Shown here: positions 31,913-42,369 of the stretch, piece by piece | How the letters are laid out: every line of letters starts with the position of its first letter | Numbering within the stretch: the stretch's first letter is position 1 | Assembly (NCBI RefSeq): GCF_001661345.1 | Contig: NW_017962917.1 | Span: 310,001 to 374,000 of the forward strand | Source: Ascoidea rubescens DSM 1968 | Lineage: Eukaryota; Ascomycota; Saccharomycetes; Ascoideales; Ascoideaceae | Direction: 5' to 3' | DNA length: 64,000 nt | Notes under the pieces: model-generated | What the model saw: the letters and a program-made list of their open reading frames with translations, nothing else | Told to the model about the DNA's origin: nothing | The model's database searches: none | Translations under genes and position numbers: made by a program

Positions 31913-32269
31913 ATGAGAGCCAGTGGTATAAGATTAGCCAAGAGTGTTTACAGTCCCATGATTAAATTTGTTGGAGGAAGACATCCAGCACCAAGTAAGT
32001 TTAGTTATTGTTTTATATTTGATATCGGGAGATTTTTATGGGAATATTAACCAAGTGAGGATGAATAAAAATTAGAAATCATTGATCATACACCAAAGCC
32101 TCATCCATGTTCTGGAGGATTGATGCCAGTTGTTGTTGGTGGTAGTAGTAGCAGTAATGTTAAAGAGGTGTTTTTGAGAAGTGAGTTGCCATTGAGATTT
32201 AAGTATGGGGAATTGTCAGATATTGAGATTGAGAATATCAATCTGGGAGGAGCTGAAGTTATTTATTAA
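31913..32269 (+). CDS. KGD4: Kgd4/Ymr31, alpha-ketoglutarate dehydrogenase adaptor subunit (spliced)
   Basis: A two-exon gene encodes 91 residues. Exon 1 is 31913-31994 and exon 2 is 32076-32269, with the intron splitting codon 28 after its first base. The start MRASGIRLAKSVYSPMIKFVG-RHP aligns well with yeast Kgd4/Ymr31, whose N-terminus reads IRLAKSAYEPMIKFVGTRHP. Exon 2 keeps the family's HP(C)-x-x-G-x-(L/M)-P motif (PHPCSGGLMPV) and the C-terminal block LPLRFKYGELSDIEIENINLGG. Kgd4 anchors the E3 subunit to the mitochondrial alpha-ketoglutarate dehydrogenase core. An N-terminal amphipathic basic segment serves as presequence. The protein is shorter than S. cerevisiae Kgd4 (123) in the middle. 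Splice sites are canonical and the reading frame is continuous after splicing. Confidence 0.93.
31995..32075 (+). other. Spliceosomal intron of KGD4 (81 nt)
   Basis: The intron starts GTAAGT and ends ATTAG. A TATTAAC branch-site-like motif at 32045-32051 lies 24 bases before the acceptor. It differs by one base from the canonical yeast TACTAAC. The intron is phase 1 and removing it restores the Kgd4 reading frame. Confidence 0.9.
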
Positions 32270-32595
32270 TTGACATTATGATTGTGATTGTGATTATAAA
32301 TATTGATTGATTAAGATGATTATGTAAGATGAAATAGTATTTTTTTTTGATTTTGATTTTATTTTGATTTTTTAATAGAAGTGGCTTTGTGTGCGCGTGA
32401 TATTAGATAATCAAGGATTGATGTTGAATGAAAGCAGACCGTTTTGATTGAGTAGATTGAAGAAAGTGATTTGCCACATTGAAGTTTGTGGAAGTATATG
32501 AGATATATCAATTGAAATAGCAATTAATTGATAGAGTATAATATAATATAATATAATATAATATAACGTAATCTAGTATAAAAAGTCAATTGAAG
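32270..32595. other. KGD4-PRE4 intergenic region
   Basis: The region has a T-rich 3' flank, then PRE4 promoter DNA ending in a (TATAA)n microsatellite at 32536-32565, about 30 bases before the PRE4 ATG. No RNA gene is visible. Confidence 0.6.
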
Positions 32596-33447
32596 ATGGA
32601 CCACGATCCTTTTAGATGGGGTAGACCAAGAGATGATATTTATGGGAAATATGATTATTCCATTGCTAATAGTGAACATTATTTTCAAGAGCATAAGGAT
32701 AAGTATTCTGAGTTTCCAAGAATGAATACACAAGAGCCAATAGTCACAGGTACATCAGTAATTGGTATTAAATTTGAAGATGGGATTATTATGGCAGCAG
32801 ACAACTTGGGGTCATATGGGTCGTTGAGTAGATTTACAGATATTGAAAGACTCATTGAGTTTAATGATAAAACGGTTGTTGGAATATCCGGGGATATATC
32901 AGATTTACAAAAGATTGAGAGATTGTTGGAGGAACTTAAGATTGAGAGTTCGTATGACGATGTTAATATTGAATTCCAAGCGGACAATATTCACAAATAT
33001 TTGAGAAATGTGTTGTATTCCAGAAGAAACAAGATGGATCCATTGTGGAATTCATTGATTGTTGGAGGGATTGGTAGTGACAATGAGCCCTTCTTAAAGT
33101 ATGTTGATCTATTGGGGGTTGAGTATGCATCGCCAGCGTTGTCTACTGGATTTGGGAATTATTTGGCTATACCAATTTTAAGAAAGTTTTTGGAAGAGAA
33201 AGGGATCGATGAGACCAAGACCGATTCAGACAATTTCAGAAATATCAAGGAGGAAGAAGCCAGAAAGTGTGTTTTAGAATGTATGAAAGTTTTGTTTTAT
33301 AGAGATGCAAGATCATTGAATAAGTTTTCAATTGTTACAATCAGTAAGAAAAATGGCATTAAGCTTGAGAAGAATTTGAAGATTGAAGATATGAGTTGGG
33401 AATTTGCCAAAGATATTAAAGGATACGGTAATGGACAAAGATATTAA
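32596..33447 (+). CDS. PRE4: 20S proteasome subunit beta-7 (Pre4)
   Basis: The product is the beta-7 subunit of the 20S proteasome. ATG32596 gives 283 residues; the frame reaches a TTG two codons upstream. The N-terminus MDHDPFRWGRP closely matches yeast Pre4 (MNHDPFSWGRP). The core shows QEPIVTGTSVIGIKFEDGI, MAADNLGSYGSLSRF, VVGISGDISDLQKIERLLE, RRNKMDPLWNSLIVGG and the C-terminal WEFAKDIKGYG. There is no Thr after a Gly at a processing site that would give an active N-terminal threonine. This agrees with beta-7 being catalytically inactive and supporting the beta-1 site through its C-terminal arm. S. cerevisiae Pre4 is 266 residues. The extra length lies in the propeptide. Confidence 0.97.
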   Translation: MDHDPFRWGRPRDDIYGKYDYSIANSEHYFQEHKDKYSEFPRMNTQEPIVTGTSVIGIKFEDGIIMAADNLGSYGSLSRFTDIERLIEFNDKTVVGISGDISDLQKIERLLEELKIESSYDDVNIEFQADNIHKYLRNVLYSRRNKMDPLWNSLIVGGIGSDNEPFLKYVDLLGVEYASPALSTGFGNYLAIPILRKFLEEKGIDETKTDSDNFRNIKEEEARKCVLECMKVLFYRDARSLNKFSIVTISKKNGIKLEKNLKIEDMSWEFAKDIKGYGNGQRY

Positions 33448-35349
33448 AGCATTTCAACACATTATTTTCAAGTAATTTTTAATATAACTAAATAGAAATA
33501 TATTTACAAAGATTTTTGATGATGTATTAGCTAATCATGGAATGTTATTACATAAAGACAGTGTTGCACGAGGTGTGGCCGGAAAACACAATCCAAACTC
33601 GGAAGTTTGTGAAGTCATTATGGTCCTTCCTTCGACGGCTGTCAACCTGACAGCATTCTTGTCAAGAACGCTAATAGTGAAAACAAAGAGGAACTTGATA
33701 CTCCACCAAACGCTTCCAACATTAATGAATTAAATCAAAGAGCTGAGTTAATTGAATCGAATGTTGCATCCGGATTTGAGCGACTAGAACGAATGCTCGA
33801 AAGTGTATTAACTCGTAACGAACGGCCGGAAATCGGTTATCGAAGGTCACAACAATTTTCTTAAGTAAGCATATTATTTTATTTTTCTATGTTCAGACGG
33901 ACCGTGTAGTCAGCTACGATTTAAACAAAGAAAGAAGGAAGTAAAGGAAGCAGGATGAGGGACATAAAAGCGGTGATGATGCTGAAGAAGGAATAGGAAG
34001 CAATGGAAGCTTGTGGGAAACAAGTTTCCGAAGCATCCGCGAGTGTGGCAGAAGAGAGCGGAAAAATATCAGAAAAGCGGCAGGTCCTGAAGTAAAAGGT
34101 GTTTCAAACACGGAAGATAATGTTGAGCAGAGGCTTAAACAGCTTATGCGCTATAAATAGTTCCTGAGACAAGTGAAAAAGGCTAGGCCCGACCTTATAA
34201 TAGTAGAGATGATATCAGTAGTGTTGAAAGCAGCCAAAAAAACGAGGACAATAATAGAAAGATAAAGATAGCGATGGGACGGATTGGGAAATGGGAAAAC
34301 AAAAAGCTGGAGTGAGTTTCAGCTGAGAAAGAGAAGAAAGAGAAAGATCTGGTAACAGAGCCTGCGCAAGCCGGAGGGCGGCCAGGCATGAGCAGGAGGC
34401 CCGGCAACAAAGGCACTGCCGGCTGCAGCGGAAAAAGAACCAGCAGATCATCGTGCAGCAGTACCGACGGCAACAGGCCCGCTAGGAGAGCTGCAGTGGT
34501 CGGACGGGCAGCACGGGAAGCACAGGCAGCACAGGCAGCACCAGGAAAGCATCTGCGTTGGTAGTGATGAGGGAATTGAGAGCGGCAGAGCAGCAAGCGT
34601 GACAGGAGAGGAGCGTGAGCAGCGCGTGAGGCTGGAGGAGGAGGGAGCGTGGTGGGCGTGCTTCCTGTGGTGCGCGAGAAGAGAAGCCCCTTTCCGCGGC
34701 GGCAGCGCAGCTCATCAGTCGCTCATCTGGGCTCGTTTTAACAACGCACAAATATCCAGGTATAAGGCCACTCCTGAGTTTCTTCTGGGTTTGTGATACA
34801 TTTGCTGCTTCTGTGCTTATTTCATCCTCTTTGTTCTGCTTTCGACACAATTCCTATCCACATCCTCACCTTCAGAAGCTTTAATTTCTCTTCAGAATTG
34901 TTCACTGACTAATTCAATTCATTATTCCAGTGTTTCTCATTTCCTGTTTCCTGTCTTTTCTGCTTCCTGCTTCCTGCTCCCTAACTTCTCAGATTCCCAT
35001 AGTCACTGATATCTTATTTCCTGTTATATTATATCTTTTCATTATCGCCTTCTGAATTCTGGTTCTTTTTAATTTGTTGATTCTTTTTTTTTTCATTTTT
35101 TTTCACCTCTTCCTTTTTTCATTCGCTTGATATCTGAGAAAAACTCATCAATATTATTATTATTTATAACCACATTTATATTTAATTACTTGACTATTTA
35201 TCTGTTTTATCAATTTCGTCAAACAGTTGATTGATTACTTCTTCAATCAATCTCTAATTTCTAATCGTTAATAATCTAATGAATTATTATACCATCTCAC
35301 CCTTCTAATATCTTAATCTCGTTCCATTTTCTCCCTCCTATTAACAACC
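33448..35349. other. 1.9-kb region upstream of the SVL3-like gene
   Basis: The part after PRE4 is AT-rich, then a coding-looking remnant occupies about 33542-33867 (listed separately). From about 33940 to 34800 the plus strand is purine-rich and, from 34340 to 34720, markedly GC-rich. A TATAAATA motif lies at 34152-34159. The last 500 bases are pyrimidine-rich leader DNA. Minus-strand frames over the GC-rich part are composition artefacts. Confidence 0.55.
33640..33867 (+). pseudogene. Coding-looking remnant with coiled-coil, origin unknown
   Basis: The frame ending at 33867 reads like real protein for about 60 codons: ELDTPPNASNINELNQRAEL, then IESNVASGFERLERMLESVL and a basic end. The middle has a heptad pattern suggesting a coiled coil. 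Its composition is balanced and unlike the poly-Lys/Asn/Ile translations of local noncoding DNA. Upstream (33565-33600) another frame carries a short Cys-rich stretch (CCTRCGRKTQ) that loosely recalls the second half of a Zn2Cys6 cluster. A decayed Zn2Cys6 regulator is one possibility and a remnant of a mobile element another. I cannot assign either. Confidence 0.3.
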
Positions 35350-35658
35350 ATGTCTAATCGTTTAAACGTCTTGTCTGTTGGTGATAATCCAAACATTGCT
35401 TTTTACTCTTGGAGATTGTTCCAATCTTCAAAATGTAACTTGACCATAATCAATGATGACTTGAATTTTAATACTTATCCTCCCAGCAACACATCTCGTC
35501 CAGATTCTTCTGATTTGTCTAATCAAGCCTACTCAATATCTTGGTTCTCCAAGAAATTTAACAACCAAAGATTCAATTTTAATAACTATTACAAAACTTT
35601 TAAAGACTTCAATTCTACTACTAATAATACCAACAGTAATAGCAATAGTAATAACAAT

Positions 35659-35735
<77 letters not shown>

Positions 35736-37636
35736 CAACAATAACAACAAAGATGTAAAATTCGATTTAATCATAGTCCACTCAAATTCTCTACAAAATT
35801 TCTCTGTTCTATCCAATCACATCAAACCTTACTTGAAAAATGACCAAAAATCAATCATATTAATCGAATCGACTGGATACTTGCAACTAGAACCTTACTT
35901 TCTACAATCATTCAACGATACTGCCACAATCTTATCAATCATGAACGACTCAAACATCAAAAAAATTAAAAACAAAAACACGTACATCCACCAACTAAAT
36001 ATTACCGCTAACACCACCAACACCACTAACTACAACGAGTTGGAAAGCGATGTCTACATAGGTTACTCAGGTCTTGACACTTCCTACAAAAGATCCCACC
36101 TCATTAACATCCAAAAACTAAACGACCTTTTTCAAACCTCTGGCTTGAACCCAGTCCACTCAACATCTCCCCTACAATTTCTCAACTACCAATGGAAATT
36201 CGCCTTACCAAGAATAATCTTCAACCCTCTATTAATCCTTTTTGAAATGCCATACCCCATCCAATTGCACAAACAAATCCTCTCTAAACCTCTCGTCAGT
36301 GGCTTGATAACTGAACTCATAACTGTTCTCAAAAAAATGGGCTGCAAACTTATCAAAGGCTACGAAAACGAAAACTCTCTATCCAAAACTTGGATTAACC
36401 AATTTCCTCTCCAAAACGAGTCCTCACCATTAGATCCCACTTCCACCACTCCTTCTGGTTCCGGTTCTGGTTCCTCTATCTCTCTTCCCAACGACACCGA
36501 ACTAAAAAACATCAACTACCTAAACACCCCCAGCTTGTTCTACGAATACTACTACCAATACGATCTAGCTGTCGACACTTTACTCTTGCAACCAATTCTC
36601 CTAGCTGATGACTACGGCGTTAAAACACCCTACTTGGAATTTCTATATGCTACTCTCTGTCATTACAACAAAATCAATAAATCCTCAATCTCAGATTTAA
36701 ATTCAAATTCAAACTCAAACTCAACTCCCTCTTCTTTATTCTTTGTTAGAATCAACAAAGACGTTTCAACTTTAAATGACAATATTCAAAAACTATCCGC
36801 CCTCAAATCTCAAAAAAAATCTTTAAAGGATTCAAATACTTTGCTACTAAAACAAATAGATGACTTGTCAAAACAAGTTAACGACCTAAAATTATCCCTT
36901 TCTCGTCAATCACAACAACAACCTCGCTTGCCTTATCCTCCTCAATTGAGAAAAAATGGCAAAACTCATCGCCACTCTCACTCTCCTCCAAATCACATCA
37001 ATCATCACCAGCAACATTCATCAAATCATCAAATCCAAACCTCTTTCAATCAAAACCAAAACCAAAATCAAAATCAAAACCAAAACCAAAACGGATTTGT
37101 TCCTTCTGAACTAAAAGATTTAAATCAAAATGATTACTCGGAACCAACTAAAATCAATCTACAACCCCCTCAAAAATCACCAATTACCGATAATAATAGT
37201 AGTGGCGGTAATACTCCAGATTTAAAAGATTTAACCGATATTGCTGTCTATGGTGCTGTTTTAAATGGCGAGTTATCTTCCCCATTACCTAAAGATGAAC
37301 CACAATCTAATTCTAACTCTAATTCTAATTCTAATTCTAATTCTAATTCTAATTCTAATTCTAATTCTAATAACCCTAATTCAAATGTCACTCAAGGCTT
37401 GAATCTTTCTACAAACCCAGTGCCTCATCCACATATGCATCACCAAAGACAACTATCCCATGGCAATCCACAATATAACCAATACCCTCAATACCCTCAA
37501 CAACAAAACCCTCAAATTCCCATGCCAATGAATCCTGGTTCTGGTTCTAGACAGCCTTCTTACGCTCAACCACCATCAGGTAGAATGCAAGCTGCTCCTT
37601 ACGCCTCATCAGTTTATTCCAACGTTCCTCCATCTC

Positions 37637-37667
<31 letters not shown>

Positions 37668-38574
37668 GCAACAACAACAACAACAACAGCAACAATCCTC
37701 TCAATTGCAACAACCTTATTCTTATACTCCTCAACATCGCCCTTCAACTCAAAAAAGATACACCTCAATGGCTCTTTCAACTCAAATGATGGACCAAACT
37801 AATTTGGTTGAACAACAACTTGGTGACATATCTTCTAGATTTAAACCAACTACAAAATCAAAGAGAAGATCTGCTTTCCCAATGATGAGCACTTCAAATC
37901 CAAACTTGGTTGGTATGGCTATGAGCCAAACTCAACCCTTGAATGATTTCAGTTTATATAATGGCGAAAATTTACCCACAAATTTAACACAACCAAATCG
38001 AAAGGTGAGTAACCAAAGACAAAGATTGAATAGTTTATCAATGAGCAATGGAGGCTATCCACCAATGAATATGAATGGTACTCCTCGTGTTCCTTCAAAT
38101 CCAAATCTTTTATCAATCACTCAAAACCCAATGAATGGCCCAATGAATGGCCCAATAAATGGTCATCGTTCCCCAAATCATGGCCCTCCATCTCAACTAG
38201 CTATTAATAATGTTCCTCATCATCCACCTCCACCTCCACATAACGCAAATATTAGTCCCAAAGTCAATGGTAATAATCCAAACATTCAACATAAATCATC
38301 CGCCATGAATCTATCATCCAGTGGTTCAAATAATAATAGTACATCAACTGCCGGAAGCTCATCCAACTATGGAAGTTCTGATAATGCTTCTCAACCATCA
38401 AGCCATACAAGCCAAGAACAACCCACTGATCAAAATAATAATGCAAGCAAAGAAGACCAACCAATTACATTTTCTGCCCCTCATAATGAAAATGGCAATG
38501 CAGTGAAAACAAATAACTCAAACGATCCCAAAAAAAAAGATAAGCGAGGTTTGTTTGGCAGGAAAAAGAAATGA
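35350..38574 (+). CDS. Svl3/Pam1-family protein with dehydrogenase-like N-terminus
   Basis: The protein has 1,074 residues. The N-terminus MSNRLNVLSVGDNPNIAFYSWRL looks like the nucleotide-binding start of the ketopantoate-reductase-like domain in yeast Svl3 and Pam1. The domain continues with FDLIIVHSNSLQNFSVLS and IILIESTGYLQLEPYF. A run of more than 30 Asn (residues about 96-137) is inserted inside this domain. Residues to about 460 complete it. A predicted coiled coil follows at about 480-520 (LSALKSQKKSLKDSNTLLLKQ). The C-terminal half is low complexity: QN repeats, NS repeats, a poly-Gln block near 760-780 and Pro/Asn-rich stretches. The end is strongly basic (KKKDKRGLFGRKKK). Svl3 and Pam1 localise to the bud and bud neck, and their molecular role is unclear. 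The assignment rests on the N-terminus and overall layout. Confidence 0.72.
35634..35757 (+). repeat. AAC/AAT microsatellite coding poly-Asn in the SVL3-like gene
   Basis: Mixed AAC and AAT units encode more than 30 consecutive Asn. The units are grouped as blocks of pure AAC and pure AAT, which suggests slippage within each block. Confidence 0.95.
37314..37373 (+). repeat. (TCTAAT)n hexanucleotide repeat coding Ser-Asn
   Basis: About nine TCTAAT units encode (SN)n in the C-terminal half of the Svl3-like protein. A separate CAA/CAG run encoding poly-Gln lies at 37637-37692. Confidence 0.9.
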
Positions 38575-38746
38575 TATTGTTATTTAGCAAGGGTTTTTGA
38601 AAAAAAATATAAATATAAATATAAATATAAATATAAAAAAAAAATTTAAATAATAAAAATTCTCAAAAAATCATATAGAGACAAAGATAACCACTTTTGG
38701 TGTTCATTTTCAAGTTTCTTTTCTCTTTTCTCTTTTTTTCATTTTA

Positions 38747-38794
<48 letters not shown>

Positions 38795-39448
38795 TTGTTA
38801 TTATTTTGTTATTACTATTATCATTACTATTATTTTATTTTATTTTATTACTATTACTATTACTATTACTATTACTATTACTATTACTATTACTATTATT
38901 ATTACTATTACTATTACTATTTATCATTTAATCAACAATCCAAACTTGAATTGTTTGCATAAGTTTAATTTTTCATGTTTTCTTTTCTAAAATAATCTGG
39001 CACTTTTTTATCTGTTTTTATATTTTTTTAGTATTGTTGAATTTTTCTAGAGTATTCTATTTTCTACTTCTATTTTTTTTTTGCATTATTTAATATATAA
39101 AATTATACTAAAAAGTATTCTACTAATTTTTGAAAATCTATCTAATACTTCTGTTTCATTCATTTAAATTCTATTTAAACAGGAAATAACTTATTATTTC
39201 TTTACCGATCTCCAAAAAGTTTTTATATAAATAAAAACAAAGATAATTTCTTTTTATATATATTCAATTCTGGGCCTAATGGTTCGAATTCAACTTTACT
39301 TTTTAATAATACATGGTATATAATAGGAACATATAAGAGTAGAATAATTAAACAAAATGTAATTAAAAACGAAAAGAGGTAATAGCTCTCACGACGAACC
39401 GAAGAAGAAAAAAGCGATGTGGAATCTACACTCGAGAATAAAAACTAT
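38575..39448. other. 3' intergenic region with large ATT and ACTATT microsatellites
   Basis: This is the region between the convergent Svl3-like and ENTH genes. It contains (AAATAT)n at about 38606-38637, (ATT)n at 38746-38793 and (ACTATT)n at 38849-38924. The rest is AT-rich without a gene. Confidence 0.7.
38746..38924 (+). repeat. Compound microsatellite (ATT)n then (ACTATT)n
   Basis: About sixteen ATT units are followed by TTTTGTTATT variants and then about twelve ACTATT-type units. Confidence 0.9.
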
Positions 39449-41512
39449 CTATATAAAGCTGGGAGAGCAGTAGTAGGCCCTGTTGTCGATATAGGACCCA
39501 TTGGAGGTGGCAAAGTCGACCTCAGAAGTAGCAGAAGCAACCAACTGCTGGAAGTTGAACGAAGAGCCCACAGGCGTCGACTGCAACGACGTGGGAGCTG
39601 AGTAGTAATTGGCAAATGGATTGTTGTCAGAAAACACTGGAGAAGCAGAGTCGTCAGAATTGATATTGTCATCGAATCTCAGCGAGTGGTTGGAGGTCTT
39701 TCCTTCTTGGTCTTCTTCATCGTCGTCGTTCAAGAAGGGGTTGTAGCTTTTTCTGGAACAGCCAAACGAAGCCAGCTTATCAGTGAGAAGATCAGTGTCG
39801 GTTTTGAAAGAGAACAGTTTGAGATTCTGATTTCTGTCGATCTCGTAAGAAGACGATCTAATCTTGCTATCAGTGTTGTTTCTGGAGATTGGAGCATACT
39901 TACTGGATAAAAACGTTTTTGGAACATCATTATTCTGGCTGTTTTGATTGAGGTTGCTGTTATGGTGGCTGTTATTGTTTGTGTAGAACTTTCCAATTTC
40001 TGTGTATGAATAGAACGTGGAGTTTGATCTGGCAGAAAATTTTGGAGAAAAACTAGAAGAATTATCAGAATTTGAATTGATAGAAGGAGAAGTTAACGAA
40101 GGAGAAGAATTAAAAATTGAAGTTGTATTTGAAGTCGAATTTGAAGTCGAATTTGAATTTGAATTTGAATTTGAAAAAGAAGAGGATAAGTTTAGATTTG
40201 ATTTTGAAGAAGAAGATAAAAAAAAAGAGGTCCTTTTAATTTTATTGACTAAATCTGTTTCAGAAGTATGATTTGGTAATATTTTATCATCATTTAATAT
40301 TTTTGAAATATCATAATCATCATTTTTATTATTTGAATGGAATATCTTGCTTAATCGATTTGAGGACTTAGAAGATTTAATAGCTTTTGATTTATTTGAA
40401 TTGATATTGGTATTGGAGTTATTGGTATTACTGGGAGAATCAAACTGATCGTCTTCACTCAAGTCACTATAATTTTCTTCTTCGAGATATAAACCAATTT
40501 TTTTATGTTTAAAGATTAAAATATCATTTCGATAAGGATTTTCGGTAGTATTATTGTTATTGTTATTGTTATTAAACAAATTCTTTTGATTATCAAATTT
40601 ATAGTAATAATTTCTCTTTTGAAAGATTAAAGAGTTATTATCCAATAATTCGATCAAATCCAAAGATTTTTTTTTAATTAATTGATTGATTTTAAAATCA
40701 TTATTTGAAATATTATTTTTAATTTGGAAATTTTTGGAGATGTTTGATATAATATTATGGAAGAAAAACTTGATGTTTTTAATTATATCTAAATTATTTG
40801 AGTGAATTAATAAGTAATTTAATATGATCAAGATTTTTAATATTGATCTGTAATAAAAATTATAATTATTTAATTTTTTCTTTTTATTATTATGAACCGA
40901 GAAAAATGAGAAAAATTTAATTAAATCATCTAATAGGATTTTCAAGATTAAAGATCTATTTTGAAAGTTTTGATTGGATATTTTAGTTATTTCATCTAGT
41001 TGGTTTATTGAGGGACCCCAGGATTCAGTATTCGTGGAATTTTGAATTAAAAGTTGAATATAGTTATTGTCATATTTGGAGTTAGTTATTGAGTTTATAT
41101 CAGTTTGGTCTGAATTTTTATTAATGCTCTTTGAGATGTTTTTATTTAATTTATTCAAGATTTTTAATTTATCTTTAAAGCCCGTTGAATCCTTTGAAGG
41201 AGAAGAAGGCGAAGAAGGAGAAGCACAATAGTGATTATTATTGTTATTATAAATGGTATTGTTATGAAACACAGTTTCATTAAAAGTACTGAAAGTATTA
41301 GAAGTGTTTTGGTGAGCAGGATTATGGCTATAGTTATTGATATTGATTTTTGATAAATGGATATTAGAAGAATCCTTTTTTGATGTAATATTAGATAAAC
41401 TGGACTTTAAAGAATCATTGAATACGAAAATAGATAATCTTTTTTTCACTCCATTATCAGAGGAATGGGTATCAGAAGAGTAGTGTAAACCATTTGCCAT
41501 TATGGAAGACAT
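39449..41512 (-). CDS. ENTH-domain (epsin-like) protein, Ent4/Ent5 type
   Basis: The protein has 687 residues from ATG41512. Residues 1 to about 150 are Ser/Asn-rich. An ENTH-like helical domain occupies about 155-300. Its opening STNTESWGPSINQLDEITKIS matches the T-N-x-(D/E)-x-WGP-x-x-x-x-L signature of ENTH proteins such as yeast Ent5. Later helices include YYRSILKILIILNYLL and KKKSLDLIELLDNNSLI. A Ser/Asn-rich tail carries two NPF motifs (NPFLND near residue 590 and NPFANY near 630), which bind EH-domain endocytic adaptors. The expected role is phosphoinositide binding in clathrin-linked traffic. NPF motifs and a long tail are epsin features, while the ENTH sequence looks nearer to the Ent3/4/5 side. 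I do not choose a single orthologue. Confidence 0.78.
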   Translation of the reverse strand: MSSIMANGLHYSSDTHSSDNGVKKRLSIFVFNDSLKSSLSNITSKKDSSNIHLSKININNYSHNPAHQNTSNTFSTFNETVFHNNTIYNNNNNHYCASPSSPSSPSKDSTGFKDKLKILNKLNKNISKSINKNSDQTDINSITNSKYDNNYIQLLIQNSTNTESWGPSINQLDEITKISNQNFQNRSLILKILLDDLIKFFSFFSVHNNKKKKLNNYNFYYRSILKILIILNYLLIHSNNLDIIKNIKFFFHNIISNISKNFQIKNNISNNDFKINQLIKKKSLDLIELLDNNSLIFQKRNYYYKFDNQKNLFNNNNNNNNTTENPYRNDILIFKHKKIGLYLEEENYSDLSEDDQFDSPSNTNNSNTNINSNKSKAIKSSKSSNRLSKIFHSNNKNDDYDISKILNDDKILPNHTSETDLVNKIKRTSFFLSSSSKSNLNLSSSFSNSNSNSNSTSNSTSNTTSIFNSSPSLTSPSINSNSDNSSSFSPKFSARSNSTFYSYTEIGKFYTNNNSHHNSNLNQNSQNNDVPKTFLSSKYAPISRNNTDSKIRSSSYEIDRNQNLKLFSFKTDTDLLTDKLASFGCSRKSYNPFLNDDDEEDQEGKTSNHSLRFDDNINSDDSASPVFSDNNPFANYYSAPTSLQSTPVGSSFNFQQLVASATSEVDFATSNGSYIDNRAYYCSPSFI

Positions 41513-42369
41513 TAATACTTATGATTATTTTTGTTTTTATTGTTATTGTTATGATTATGATAATATTGAAGAAGCGCAAAAAAAAGAGAAAAAAAAATGA
41601 AAATGAAAGAATAAGTGGTACGTAAAAGGAAAACTTATAAGCAAATCCCAAAAGAGATAGGTAATGAGTAGGATTAGAAGGAAGTGAATATATCAGATAT
41701 GAACGAATAAAATTGGTAATGCGATTGGATAAAACACATAAATAAAACTGAAGATAATTTTTATTATGCTGTTACACAAGGTTAACCTTCAAAACATCAA
41801 AAGAGGTTTCTGCTTTGAATTGAAGAGCCAAATTGGCTGCAAATTACGTATTAGCAGGTGAAGCAGTTTTCTGAGGATACAAAGTAAAGAAAAGGCTGAA
41901 GAAAAAGCTAAATGAAGAGGTGAAATAAGAGGTGAAATGAAAAAGATTTGGATATAACAAACAGGAAAATTCCAGCAGCATCCAAAAAGAATTCAACAAG
42001 ATGAAAAAAAGCTTAAAAAGGGTGAAAAAGATTGGAAAACACTGAAAATTCTTAACTAAGCGAAATTCATTGGAAAGTCCCAGGCGTTTGGCCTAATTTG
42101 GAAAGTCTTTTTTTCCTGATGCGCGATGAACGGTGGGCAAAACACGCTTGGAGCGCAGTGTGTTGCGTCGGCATGCATGCGGCGCATTGTTGGAAGTTTT
42201 AGACCCATGATATTCACGTGTATTGTTTAGGACCGCTTCCGCAGTGGTGGCTCCTGCGTGTGTGTCTCACTCTCGGCTTTTGAGTGACGCTGGTTTTGAG
42301 ATCTACGTTTTGAGCGGTGGGCGTAAAGCGCAGACTTAAAGAGACCTAAAGAAGGGCCCTAAATGAGCT
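41513..42369. other. Upstream region of the ENTH gene
   Basis: The half nearest the ENTH ATG is AT-rich. From about 42090 to 42350 it is GC-rich, with GCATGCATGCGGCGC and a CACGTG E-box at 42215-42220. No gene is seen. The aldo-keto reductase 3' end lies at the right edge. Confidence 0.6.

Noticed and set aside
34195-34850. Minus-strand frames rich in Pro, Leu, Ala and Ser over the GC-rich island upstream of the SVL3-like gene
   Set aside because: They are translations of purine/GC-skewed repeats, mutually overlapping in several frames, with no domain.
39262-39300. GGTTCGAATTC resembling a tRNA B box
   Set aside because: No A box at the proper distance and no cloverleaf stems could be drawn.
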